A stretch of 64,000 bases of DNA from an uncultured Lachnospiraceae bacterium (GTDB lineage Bacteria > Bacillota > Clostridia > Lachnospirales > Lachnospiraceae): positions 19,385-83,384 of the forward strand of contig CAJUGD010000003.1 of the NCBI GenBank assembly GCA_910586205.1. Direction: 5' to 3'. Positions 25,634-34,351 of this stretch are shown piece by piece. Both the position numbers and the translations under genes were made by a program. Numbering within the stretch: position 1 is the stretch's first letter; every line of letters begins with the position of its first letter. The notes below the pieces were generated by a model. It saw only the letters and a program-made list of their open reading frames with translations, ran no database searches and was not told the origin of the DNA.

Positions 25634-25994
25634 AGGAATTAAGAAATTCTTCATAATCTATTTAATCATTATACAAACATTCTGGTAAATGTTGTGGTAT
25701 AGTATAGGCATACGAAATAGAAAAGATTGAATCCTTAATCCTTTTTGAAGCCCAATTCCTATTAAGAAAGACTCTGTGCTGCCCATCACGGTACAGAGCT
25801 TTTTCTTTTTATATGAATTTTCAGGTTAAATATCCAGGTAAGATAATTTTAACAAAATATTAAAAAATGGCTCAAAATAGATAACCAAAAGATACATGGT
25901 TTCGGAGATTGACAGATTGTGATATAATAAGGAGCGACAAGACAGCAGGGGTGGCCGGATGGCCTGACTGCGGTAGAAGGAGGATAAGACAGAT
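25634..25994. other. Gap between licT and the M18 peptidase
   Basis: Contains the terminator at 25772-25810 and an AT-rich stretch. A TATAAT at 25923-25928 could be the -10 of the downstream gene; the TTGACA at 25909-25914 is only 8 bases away, too close to be its partner. No gene seen. Confidence 0.45.
25772..25812 (+). terminator. Terminator of the PTS operon
   Basis: Stem CTCTGTGCT / GGTACAGAG (25772-25780, 25790-25798, with G-U pairs), then CTTTTTCTTTTT. Confidence 0.75.
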
Positions 25995-27401
25995 ATGTCA
26001 GAGGAGAAAGAAAAATCAGAAGGAAAGCTTTTGGAGGAAAAGCTTTTTTGGAAATTTCCCCATATCGGGGAGAAAGCGCCGGAACAAATAGGGGAGGCTG
26101 CTGCCTTCTGTGAGGGCTATAAGGCTTTTTTGAATGAAGGAAAGACAGAGCGGGAGTGTGTATTAGCTGCTGTGAGAATGCTTGAGAAGGCAGGCTACAG
26201 CCCCTTTGAGCGGGGGAAGCAATATCAGCCGGGAGATAAAGTGTACCAGGTGAACCGGCATAAGTCCATTTTAGCTACAACCTTTGGTCAGGAGCCTCTT
26301 GATAAAGGAGTGCGGATCAATGGAGCGCATATTGATTCGCCGCGTCTGGATTTAAAGCCTTGTCCGCTTTATGAGAAAAATGACATTGCCTTTTTTAAGA
26401 CTCATTATTATGGGGGAATCCGAAAGTACCAATGGGGGACAGTGCCTCTTGCCCTTCATGGGGTGGTGGTAAAAAAGGACGGAACCACGATCTCCTTATC
26501 CATTGGAGAAGAACCTGGGGATCCGGTATTTTGCATCAGCGATCTGCTTCCCCATCTGGCGGCAAAACAGAATGAGAGAAAACTGGCAGAAGGACTTAAA
26601 GGGGAGGAGCTGAATATTATTATTGGTTCTCTTCCTTTTCAGGATGAGAATGTAAAGGAGCCGGTAAAGCTGATGGCAATGAAGCTTCTCCATGAAAAAT
26701 ATGGTCTTACGGAAGCGGATTTTTTCCGGGCGGAGATCGAGATGGTTCCGGCGCAGAAGGCAGTGGATGTGGGGCTGGACAGGAGCTTGGTAGGGGCTTA
26801 CGGGCAGGACGACCGGGTGTGTGCCTACACGGCTCTTATGGCAGAGATTGAGACATTGCATCCTAAATATACCACAATAACCATTCTGACAGATAAGGAG
26901 GAAATTGGATCCGAGGGAAATACAGGGATGAACTCAGCTTACCTGAAGCATTATGTGGAGGATTTGGCAGAGATCTTTAGCGTATCAGAGCGGGATGTGT
27001 TCCGAAACGGATTGTGTTTGTCTTCCGATGTAAATGCGGCCTTTGATCCTACGTTTTCAGAAGTATTTGAGGTTAACAATGCCAGCTATGTGAATAAAGG
27101 CTGTGTGCTTACCAAGTATACAGGGGCAAGAGGAAAATCCGGGGCCAATGATGCCAGTGCTGAGACCATGGCACGGGTAATTGCTGCTATGGAAGAAGAG
27201 CATGTGTACTGGCAGGCCGGGGAGTTAGGAGCTGTGGATCAGGGCGGAGGCGGAACCATTGCCAAGTATGTGGCCCAGCTTGACGTAGATGTGGTGGACT
27301 TAGGAGTCCCGGTGCTGTCCATGCATGCGCCTTTTGAAATGGTTTCCAAGTTGGATGTGTACAATACCTACAAGGCATTTAAGGCATTTTATAAGCTGTA
27401 A
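25995..27401 (+). CDS. M18 family zinc aminopeptidase
   Basis: A 468-residue cytoplasmic metallopeptidase that removes N-terminal, often acidic, residues from peptides. Metal and catalytic motifs are NGAHIDSPRLDLKP (His, Asp), GQDDRVCAYTAL (Asp), LTDKEEIGSEGNTG (Glu-Glu), LSSDVNAAFDP (Asp) and LSMHAPFEMVSK (His). AAGGAGG is ten bases upstream. It is followed after 31 bases by a lipoprotein chaperone gene, possibly on the same transcript. Confidence 0.93.
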   Translation: MSEEKEKSEGKLLEEKLFWKFPHIGEKAPEQIGEAAAFCEGYKAFLNEGKTERECVLAAVRMLEKAGYSPFERGKQYQPGDKVYQVNRHKSILATTFGQEPLDKGVRINGAHIDSPRLDLKPCPLYEKNDIAFFKTHYYGGIRKYQWGTVPLALHGVVVKKDGTTISLSIGEEPGDPVFCISDLLPHLAAKQNERKLAEGLKGEELNIIIGSLPFQDENVKEPVKLMAMKLLHEKYGLTEADFFRAEIEMVPAQKAVDVGLDRSLVGAYGQDDRVCAYTALMAEIETLHPKYTTITILTDKEEIGSEGNTGMNSAYLKHYVEDLAEIFSVSERDVFRNGLCLSSDVNAAFDPTFSEVFEVNNASYVNKGCVLTKYTGARGKSGANDASAETMARVIAAMEEEHVYWQAGELGAVDQGGGGTIAKYVAQLDVDVVDLGVPVLSMHAPFEMVSKLDVYNTYKAFKAFYKL

Positions 27402-27432
27402 AACCGTTTGCTAAAACAGAAAGGAAATGAGA

Positions 27433-28530
27433 ATGAGAAAATTTGTTAAGCCGCTGCTGTGCGGCATGATGGTAGCAGCATTGATGGCAGGATGTTCAAA
27501 AAAGGAGAACCCTGTGACTTCAGAAAGTCCCACAGAGACATCAGAGGAGGCTTCATCTTCCGCAGGAGAGGAGTCTCAGGTTCCGGTGGATCTGGGTGAG
27601 GTTACAAGCCTGGGAGAGTATAAGGGGCTTAAGGTGGATCGAATGTCAACCGAAGTGACGGACGAAGAATTAAATACCAGAATTCAGAGTATTCTGGATG
27701 CTAATCCGGAATATGTAGCCATTACGGACAGGGCTGCCAAAGAAGGGGATATTGTTGACATTGATTATGTGGGAATGAAAGACGGCGTGGCCTTTGAGGG
27801 AGGCACATCTGAGGGCTATAAGCTGGAGCTGGGGTCCGGAAGTTTTATTGATGGATTTGAGGAAGGGCTGGTGGGCGCTAAGACCGGCGAAGAAAGAAGC
27901 TTAAACCTGACTTTCCCGGAGCAGTATCATTCAGAGGAGCTGGCCGGACAGGCGGTGGTGTTTGATGTGACAGTCAATGGAATCGAGGAGAAGAGAGATG
28001 CCGTGTTAGACGATAATTTTGTCCAGAGAATGTCAGATTTTACCACTGTGGATGAGTTTAAGGCAGATACGCGGGCAGATCTTGAGTCGGAGAAGGGGAT
28101 CATGGCGGATCAGCAGCTGGAGACCGACATTTTTCTTGCGGCAGTGGAAAATTCTCAGTTCAGTTTAAATGAGGAGGCGGTTAACCAGCAGTATGAGAAT
28201 CAGATGGCGTATTTAACCAGCATGGTTCAGATGTATGGAATGACCATGGAGGATTATGCTCAGATGTCTGATATGACAACAGAGGAAATGGAAAAGGATC
28301 TTCGGGACAATGTGGAGACCAGCATTAAGGTACAGCTTTTAGTAAAAGCCATCGCAGAAAAGGAAGGTCTTCAGGTGGAGGATGCAGACAGAGAGGAACT
28401 TGCTGAAATGTATTATATGAGCGTGGAGGAACTTCAGGAAGCATATGGAAAAGATGCTGTAGATGAGGTTGCCATGAGCAATAAGGTGAAGACATTTTTG
28501 AAGGACAACGCCTCTATAAATCAGCAATAA
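27433..28530 (+). CDS. Trigger factor-like FKBP-type peptidyl-prolyl isomerase lipoprotein
   Basis: A signal peptide with lipobox LMAGC (Cys21) anchors the protein outside the membrane. After a Ser/Glu/Thr-rich spacer comes a FKBP domain (about 75-170) with KEGDIVDIDYVGMKDG and FIDGFEEGLVGAKTGEE, and then a helical C-terminal domain like the trigger factor substrate-binding arms. The ribosome-binding N-terminal domain of cytosolic trigger factor is absent, so this is a secreted foldase for exported proteins. AAAGGA lies two bases before ATG 27427 but eight before ATG 27433, so the latter is chosen. Confidence 0.88.
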   Translation: MRKFVKPLLCGMMVAALMAGCSKKENPVTSESPTETSEEASSSAGEESQVPVDLGEVTSLGEYKGLKVDRMSTEVTDEELNTRIQSILDANPEYVAITDRAAKEGDIVDIDYVGMKDGVAFEGGTSEGYKLELGSGSFIDGFEEGLVGAKTGEERSLNLTFPEQYHSEELAGQAVVFDVTVNGIEEKRDAVLDDNFVQRMSDFTTVDEFKADTRADLESEKGIMADQQLETDIFLAAVENSQFSLNEEAVNQQYENQMAYLTSMVQMYGMTMEDYAQMSDMTTEEMEKDLRDNVETSIKVQLLVKAIAEKEGLQVEDADREELAEMYYMSVEELQEAYGKDAVDEVAMSNKVKTFLKDNASINQQ

Positions 28531-28603
28531 GTAGCAATCTTTTACAAAAATTGTTAAGAATTTGTTGGAATTTTAATTTTTGTTAATGAAAATTTTTATT
28601 AAA

Positions 28604-28614
28604 TATGATACAAT
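28604..28614 (+). promoter_or_regulatory. Extended -10 promoter candidate for asrABC
   Basis: TATGATACAAT, a TGN extended -10 with TACAAT at 28609-28614 in a very AT-rich stretch. No good -35 at 17 bases; the nearest TTGTTA is 23 away. Confidence 0.45.
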
Positions 28615-28697
28615 AAGAACTGCGACAAAAGTCTATCAGGATGCCGGGTGCGGGGATACCGGCAGGGCCTGCAAAAAATGAAGGAGGATAAGAAAGT

Positions 28698-29732
28698 ATG
28701 GGATACAAAGTCAGCTTCGAAGAAGTGAATAAAATCTTCGACCAGCTTCAGAGCGAATACGAGATCTGGGCTCCCAAAAGATTTGCTGGAAAAGGACGTT
28801 ATTCCGACACGGACATTATCAAATATGATAAGGTGTCCAAAGTAGAGGAGATTGAGTTTGCGGAGAAGTCCGATTATCCGGCAAAAGAGGTTTTGAGTCC
28901 GGTTACTCAGTCCCTGTTCTATTTTACTGAGGACGAATACCGTGAGAGCAAGGCTACCAGCAAGAAACTTCTGATCTTTATGCGCCCGTGTGATATCAAT
29001 GCACAGCATCATCAGGAGAAGATCTATTTAGAGAACGGCGGCTTTGCCGATATGTATTACAAGAGAATGAACGAAAAAGTTAAGATCGTGATGATGGAAT
29101 GTACCGAGGGCTGGGATACCTGCTTCTGTGTGAGCATGGGTTCCAATAAGTCTGATGATTATGCCATGGCAGTCCGTGTGGGTGAAGGTGAGCTGACTGT
29201 GGATGTGAAGGACGATGCATTTGCCTCCCTGTTTGCACAGGCGGCTTCTGTTGATTTCAAGCCGGAATACATTGAGAAGAATCAGATTGAGCTTACGATT
29301 CCTGAGATCCCCAATAAGGAGGTTCTGACCAAGTTAAAGAGCCATCCTATGTGGAACGAGTACAACAAGCGTTGTATTTCCTGCGGTTCTTGTACTGTGG
29401 CCTGCAGCACTTGTACCTGCTTTAACACCACGGATGTGATTTATAATGAGAATACCAATGTAGGCGAGAGAAAGAGAACCACAGCTTCCTGCCAGATCGA
29501 GGGCTTTACCGATATGGCTGGCGGACATGTATTCCGCAAGACGGCTGGTGAGAGAATGCGCTATAAAGTTCTTCATAAATTCCATGATTATAAGGCTCGT
29601 TTCAAAGATTTCCATATGTGTGTAGGCTGCGGCCGCTGTACCAGCAGATGTCCGGAGTTTATCTCCATCACCGCTACCGTGAACAAGATGGCAAAGGCCA
29701 TTGATGAGATCATTGCGGAAGAAAGCAAATAA
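28698..29732 (+). CDS. asrA: Anaerobic sulfite reductase subunit A
   Basis: Electron-transfer subunit of the AsrABC complex reducing sulfite to sulfide in the cytoplasm. Two iron-sulfur motifs near the C-terminus, CISCGSCTVACSTC and CVGCGRCTSRCPE, bind 4Fe-4S clusters. The N-terminal part resembles hydrogenase beta-type subunits. AAGGAGG is eight to ten bases upstream. 344 residues, full length, first gene of three with 18-base gaps. Confidence 0.95.
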   Translation: MGYKVSFEEVNKIFDQLQSEYEIWAPKRFAGKGRYSDTDIIKYDKVSKVEEIEFAEKSDYPAKEVLSPVTQSLFYFTEDEYRESKATSKKLLIFMRPCDINAQHHQEKIYLENGGFADMYYKRMNEKVKIVMMECTEGWDTCFCVSMGSNKSDDYAMAVRVGEGELTVDVKDDAFASLFAQAASVDFKPEYIEKNQIELTIPEIPNKEVLTKLKSHPMWNEYNKRCISCGSCTVACSTCTCFNTTDVIYNENTNVGERKRTTASCQIEGFTDMAGGHVFRKTAGERMRYKVLHKFHDYKARFKDFHMCVGCGRCTSRCPEFISITATVNKMAKAIDEIIAEESK

Positions 29733-29750
29733 GGAAGGGGGACGAACAGA

Positions 29751-30542
29751 ATGAATAACATTGTAAAACCGGTTCCGTGTAAGATTCTGGAAGTTAAGAA
29801 AGAAAGCAAGTTAGAATATACCTTTAAGGTGGAAACCGATATTAAGCCCAACCACGGGCAGTTTTTACAGCTCTCCATTCCGAAGATCGGTGAGGCTCCC
29901 ATTTCTGTCAGCGCATATGGGGACGGCTGGATTGATTTTACAATCCGTTCCGTAGGTAAGGTGACAGACGAAATCTTTACCAAGGGACCTGGGGATGTGC
30001 TTTTCCTTCGCGGACCTTACGGCAAAGGCTGGCCGGTAGATCAGTTTGCAGGCAAGAATGTGGTCGTTATTACCGGAGGAACCGGACTGGCTCCTGTGAG
30101 AAGTATGCTGAATAAGTTCTACAACGAACCTGACTATACCAAGAGTGTTACTTTGATTACCGGCTTCAAGAACGAAGAAGGAATTGTGTTTAAGGCTGAG
30201 TTAGAGAAGTGGAAAGACCGCTTTAACACCTTCTATACTCTGGATGCAGAGAAGAAGGAAGGCTGGAACACCGGCTTTGTAACTGAGTTTGTTTCTAAGG
30301 TTGACTGGGCGTCCTTTGGGGACAATTATGAAGTGGTAATCGTAGGACCGCCGCCAATGATGAAGTTCACCGGCATCGAGTGCAGCAAGTGCGGTGTGCC
30401 GGATGAGAAGATTTGGGTATCCTATGAGCGCAGAATGTCTTGTGCAGTAGGTAAGTGCGGCCATTGCCGTATTGACGAGGTGTATGTATGCCTGGAAGGC
30501 CCGGTATTCAACTACACCCAGGCAAAATATCTGGTAGACTAA
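29751..30542 (+). CDS. asrB: Anaerobic sulfite reductase subunit B
   Basis: FAD/NAD(P)H-binding reductase subunit that feeds electrons to AsrA and AsrC. The nucleotide-binding GGTGLAPVRSMLNKFY motif and the C-terminal 2Fe-2S cysteines in RMSCAVGKCGHCRI...VCLEGPVF match the dihydroorotate dehydrogenase electron-transfer/ferredoxin reductase family. 263 residues, second in the operon. Confidence 0.95.
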   Translation: MNNIVKPVPCKILEVKKESKLEYTFKVETDIKPNHGQFLQLSIPKIGEAPISVSAYGDGWIDFTIRSVGKVTDEIFTKGPGDVLFLRGPYGKGWPVDQFAGKNVVVITGGTGLAPVRSMLNKFYNEPDYTKSVTLITGFKNEEGIVFKAELEKWKDRFNTFYTLDAEKKEGWNTGFVTEFVSKVDWASFGDNYEVVIVGPPPMMKFTGIECSKCGVPDEKIWVSYERRMSCAVGKCGHCRIDEVYVCLEGPVFNYTQAKYLVD

Positions 30543-30560
30543 GGAAGGGAGCGTAAAAAT

Positions 30561-31625
30561 ATGAATCACGATATCGACGTTAAGAAAGTCCGTATAAATT
30601 GTTACAGACAGTCAAAGGTTGCCGGAGAATTCATGCTTCAGTTGCGCGTTCCCGGCGGTCTGATCAATGCAAAACATCTGTCCTTGGTTCAGGAGCTGTG
30701 TGAGACCTATGGAAACGGAACATTCCACATGGGTACTCGTCAGACTCTCAATGTTCCGGGCATTAAGTACGAGAACATTGAAGCCTGCAACAAGAAGATT
30801 CAGGAATATATTAAGGATGTTGATGTGGAGATGTGCGGTGTGGATATGGAAACCATAGCTCATCAGCACGCAGAGTATGATCCTCAGAGCGGATATCCTA
30901 CCATTGGTGCCCGTAACATTATGTCCTGTATTGGTAACGCTCATTGTATCAAAGGCAATGTGAATACTTATGAGCTGGCAAGAAAGATTGAGAAGCTGGT
31001 TTTCCCGTCTCACTATCATATCAAGGTAGCTGTTGCCGGATGTCCTAACGACTGTGTAAAGGCCAACTTTAACGATTTTGGCGTAATGGGCATTAACAAG
31101 ATGGTTTATGATTATGACCGCTGTATCGGATGCGGCGCCTGTGCAAAGGCCTGTGAGCATCATGCAACCGGCGTTCTGACTCTGACCAAGGACGGCAAGA
31201 TTGATAAGGATACCTGCTGCTGCGTAGGCTGCGGTGAGTGTGTGCTTGCCTGTCCCACCAGCGCATGGACCAGAAATCCCAAGAAGCTGTTCCGCGTTAC
31301 CTTAGGCGGACGTACCGGTAAGCAGAATCCTCGTTCCGGCAAACTGTTCCTGAACTGGGTAACAGAAGATGTGGTTCTTGGCATGTTTGCTAACTGGCAG
31401 AAGTTCTCTGCATGGGCTTTGGATTATAAGCCGGAGTATCTCCATGGCGGACATCTGATTGACCGTGTAGGCTATAAGGAGTTTGTGAAGCACATCTTTG
31501 AAGGCGTGGAGTTCAATCCGGAAGCAAAGATGGCGGATGATATCTACTGGGCAGAGAATGAGCAGAGAGGAAATATGCATGTAATGCCTCTGTCTCAGCA
31601 TAAGCATGCAGGTCCCCAGGCATAA
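30561..31625 (+). CDS. asrC: Anaerobic sulfite reductase subunit C, siroheme catalytic subunit
   Basis: Catalytic subunit for six-electron reduction of sulfite. The siroheme/4Fe-4S ligand pattern is present as CIGNAHC (Cx5C) and CPNDC (Cx3C). Two ferredoxin clusters follow in CIGCGACAKACEH and CVGCGECVLACPTSAW. 354 residues, complete. Needs siroheme, whose precursor enzymes lie a few kb downstream. Confidence 0.96.
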   Translation: MNHDIDVKKVRINCYRQSKVAGEFMLQLRVPGGLINAKHLSLVQELCETYGNGTFHMGTRQTLNVPGIKYENIEACNKKIQEYIKDVDVEMCGVDMETIAHQHAEYDPQSGYPTIGARNIMSCIGNAHCIKGNVNTYELARKIEKLVFPSHYHIKVAVAGCPNDCVKANFNDFGVMGINKMVYDYDRCIGCGACAKACEHHATGVLTLTKDGKIDKDTCCCVGCGECVLACPTSAWTRNPKKLFRVTLGGRTGKQNPRSGKLFLNWVTEDVVLGMFANWQKFSAWALDYKPEYLHGGHLIDRVGYKEFVKHIFEGVEFNPEAKMADDIYWAENEQRGNMHVMPLSQHKHAGPQA

Positions 31626-31676
31626 GAGATAAAGAGGGATTCTCCTATCATTTAGGAGTGAAGTATCAATGGAAAG

Positions 31677-31712
31677 GAGCAGCTCACGGATGGCAGTGAG
31701 ACTGCTCTTTTT
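31677..31712 (+). terminator. Terminator of asrABC
   Basis: Stem GAGCAGCTCAC / GTGAGACTGCTC (31677-31687, 31696-31707) with one bulged base, followed by TTTTTCTT. Confidence 0.85.
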
Positions 31713-31729
31713 CTTGGTAAATTTTGTGC

Positions 31730-31758
31730 TTGACAAGTGGTTGGGTTCCTTTTATAAT
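31730..31758 (+). promoter_or_regulatory. Perfect consensus sigma-70 promoter
   Basis: TTGACA (31730-31735), exactly 17 bases, TATAAT (31753-31758). No ORF with a ribosome-binding site follows for nearly 500 bases; it drives the candidate RNA below. Confidence 0.88.
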
Positions 31759-31765
31759 AAACGAA

Positions 31766-31988
31766 AAAGAATTTAGGGGGATGCTGTGTGTTAAGTGTTA
31801 TTGTGAGGAAGAAAATTGCAAAATAAATATTGCAGAGGCTGATTTTCAGACAGTGGTCTGAGATCTGTTCTTTTGCCGATGCCTGTAGTGGGTAGCTGGT
31901 ATTTTCGCCTTACAATTTGCTTAATATTATGGTATCTTTTCCGGATAGCGTAAGCATGACTGTATGGTCGTGCTTTTTTGTTTTTATT
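31766..31988 (+). ncRNA. Candidate structured non-coding RNA (6S-like, unproven)
   Basis: A ~220-base transcript would run from the perfect promoter to a terminator with stem AAGCATGAC / GTCGTGCTT near 31951-31975 and a T tract. Inside, TCAGAC-AGTG-GTCTGA (31848-31863) makes an apical hairpin, GCAGAGG / CTTTTGC a stem below it, and AAATTG / CAATTT an outer stem, leaving a wide asymmetric internal bubble. That rod with a bubble recalls 6S RNA, but I could not match conserved sequence. It might instead be a long leader of the MutS2-like gene. Confidence 0.45.
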
Positions 31989-32251
31989 TCCCGGTGCATG
32001 GATGTAATCGTGTGTTGTCTGAATATAACGATGTTGGGATCAAAAGACGGCGTTTGAGGGTTTGGATGGAAAATAGAGAGACCATGGTATTTTAAAGGAT
32101 ATCGGAACATGACAGAGATGGATTTTTCCGATGTTCTTTTAAGGCTGTCTGGTCTTTTTTGCGTTGTAAGGCAAGCCAGCCGTTTTTTGCAGAAAACGAG
32201 CGGATTTGAGGTGCTTTCGGTGTGCGGGAGCATGGAAAGGAAAACAGAAAA
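31989..32251. other. Leader/gap before the MutS2-like gene
   Basis: No ORF with a ribosome-binding site. An imperfect hairpin lies near 32093-32142 (AAAGGATATCGGA with TCCGATGTTCTTT). Nothing else recognised. Confidence 0.4.
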
Positions 32252-34156
32252 ATGGATATAGAAAGACAGATTGAGTTTGATAAGATTAAAGAAATGTGGA
32301 TGGAGCGGGCTGTGACGAAATGGGCAAAGGACAGAATCAAAGAAATGTCGTTTTGCTTGTCAGAGTCTGAATTGAAAAAGCAGATTAGGGATACAACGAA
32401 CAGCAGAAAGCTGATGGAGAGGTTAGGTACGCCTCCGCTGCAGAAGGTTGAGGAGATCTGGGAGATTTTGACGATTGCGCAGAAAGGGGATTGTCTCACA
32501 CCCTATCAGTTAGAGCGGGTGGAAAAAATATTGTCTTCCATCAAGCGTCTGAAGGATTACCTGGAAAGAGGAAAAATGTATGAAAATCCACTGGCTTACT
32601 ATGAGGAGGATTTAAACTGCATAGAGGACTTGCGGGAGGAGATTGGGCAGCAGATACGGGGGGAGAAAGTGGATGATTATGCTTCTAAGGAGCTTTGGGG
32701 GATTAGAGAGAAGATCGCGGAGTGCGAGAAACAAATGAGGCAGAAGGCAGAGCAGATTATACGATCCAACAGGGAATGTATGGCAGATCAGTATTGTGTT
32801 CTCCGCAATGGCAGGATCTGTGTTCCGGTAAAAAAGGAATATAAGTTTAAGATACCGGGGAATGTGATTGATAAATCAGCTACCGGGAACACATTATTTT
32901 TAGAGCCGGCAGGGGTGGCCAAGTATTATGAGGAAATACAGGTGCTGAAAATTCGTGAAGAAAACGAGGTGTATCGCATCTTATATACGTTGACAGCCAT
33001 GGTGGCAGAATCTGCAAAAGAGATGAATGACAATATTATGCGTATGGAAAAGCTGGATTTTATTCTCTCAAAAGGCAAACTGAGCATGGATCTGGATGCT
33101 GTAGAGCCGACGGTGAATACAGAGCACAGGATTATTTTAAAGGATGCCAGACACCCTTTGATGGACAGGGCAGTTAATGTGCCTTTACAGTTTCGGATAG
33201 GAGGTGAAATTCAGGGAATTATCATTACAGGTCCTAATACGGGGGGAAAGACTGTGGCAATTAAGACGGTAATGGTGAATTGCATGATGGCTCAGTGCGG
33301 ACTTCATGTTACCTGCACAGAGGCGGATATTTGTATGAGTAATGCTTATCTGTGTGATATTGGAGACGGGCAGAATATGGCAGAGAATCTGTCTACTTTT
33401 TCGGCGCATATAAAAAATGTACTGGAGGTTTTAACAGAAGTCAGTAGGGATAGCCTGGTGATCCTGGATGAGCTGGGATCCGGAACGGATCCTGCGGAGG
33501 GCATGGGGATTGCCATTGCTGTATTGGAGGTGCTTAAAATGAGCGGCGCTATGTTTCTTGTCACGACTCATTATCCGGAAGTGAAGGAATATGCTGAGAA
33601 GACACAAGGGATTTCAAACGCAAGAATGACATTTGATAAAGAAACCTTAAAACCTGCCTATCAGATGGTAATTGGTGAGGCGGGGGAGAGCTGTGCTTTT
33701 TATATTGCGGAAAGACTGGGCATGCCCCATGAAATGCTTAGGGCTGCAATCGGGGCTGCATATGGTAAGGAAGCGGTGAAGAACTATGTATTTTCACAGA
33801 AGAATCAGGAACTGACTAAGAAGGCGGGGCACAGGATAGGGAAGATGAAGCAGAACAGGGAATGTGAGAAGCTGAGTGAGAAGTACAGGCGGGGAGATAG
33901 TGTAATGATTTATCCGGATAAAAAGATTGGGATTGTCTGTGAGCCGGTAAATGAAAAGGGAGTGTTAAGGGTGCAGCTTCCGGGAAAGAAAATATGGATT
34001 AATCATAAAAGAGTAAAGCTTCATGTGGCGGCTGAAGAATTATATCCGGAGGATTATGATTTTTCTATTATTTTTGAGACGGTTAAAGACAGGAAAATAC
34101 GACATGATATGGACAGAAAGTATACAAAAGATGTGATTTTGAGTGTGGAAAAGTAA
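32252..34156 (+). CDS. MutS2-like ATPase lacking the Smr domain
   Basis: 634 residues related to MutS2. The N-terminal core/lever region (IEFDKIKEMWMERA, LMERLGTPPLQKVEEIWEIL) precedes an intact MutS ATPase: Walker A GPNTGGKTVAIKTV, FSAHIKNVLEVL, Walker B LVILDELGSGTDPAEG and VTTHYPEVKEYA. After a basic coiled segment comes a small beta-rich KOW-like region (YRRGDSVMIYPDKKIGIV). MutS2 proper is about 780-800 residues and ends in a Smr nuclease domain; here the protein stops before it. It may act on DNA branches or collided ribosomes without cleavage (inference). The ATG at 32252 follows GAAAGG by 11 bases; a GTG ten codons upstream is less likely. Confidence 0.85.
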   Translation: MDIERQIEFDKIKEMWMERAVTKWAKDRIKEMSFCLSESELKKQIRDTTNSRKLMERLGTPPLQKVEEIWEILTIAQKGDCLTPYQLERVEKILSSIKRLKDYLERGKMYENPLAYYEEDLNCIEDLREEIGQQIRGEKVDDYASKELWGIREKIAECEKQMRQKAEQIIRSNRECMADQYCVLRNGRICVPVKKEYKFKIPGNVIDKSATGNTLFLEPAGVAKYYEEIQVLKIREENEVYRILYTLTAMVAESAKEMNDNIMRMEKLDFILSKGKLSMDLDAVEPTVNTEHRIILKDARHPLMDRAVNVPLQFRIGGEIQGIIITGPNTGGKTVAIKTVMVNCMMAQCGLHVTCTEADICMSNAYLCDIGDGQNMAENLSTFSAHIKNVLEVLTEVSRDSLVILDELGSGTDPAEGMGIAIAVLEVLKMSGAMFLVTTHYPEVKEYAEKTQGISNARMTFDKETLKPAYQMVIGEAGESCAFYIAERLGMPHEMLRAAIGAAYGKEAVKNYVFSQKNQELTKKAGHRIGKMKQNRECEKLSEKYRRGDSVMIYPDKKIGIVCEPVNEKGVLRVQLPGKKIWINHKRVKLHVAAEELYPEDYDFSIIFETVKDRKIRHDMDRKYTKDVILSVEK

Positions 34157-34255
34157 AGGGGTGGGATTTTAAGGCTGGCAATGGGAACAAGGGGTAAATA
34201 ATGCAGAGCAGATTTTTGGGGAGGCAAGTAGTGGGAAAGGCCGCTGTCAGTGGGC

Positions 34256-34284
34256 TTGTATTTTTTGGAAAAAAACAGTATACT
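34256..34284 (+). promoter_or_regulatory. Promoter of the hem/siroheme operon
   Basis: TTGTAT (34256-34261), 17 bases, TATACT (34279-34284). Start near 34291 excludes the in-frame upstream codon at 34250 as a translation start. Confidence 0.65.
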
Positions 34285-34351
34285 GATGGGAGTGCAGCAG
34301 GACAGGAAGGACTTTCGAAATGGTAGTTTTCAGATAGATGGAGGAGAGGAA

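Noticed and set aside
25909..25928. TTGACA and TATAAT as a promoter pair
   Set aside because: Only 8 bases apart, so they cannot form one sigma-70 promoter.
34250..34351. N-terminal extension of HemC
   Set aside because: It overlaps the promoter; the family start IGTRKSKLAM and GGAGG support ATG 34352.
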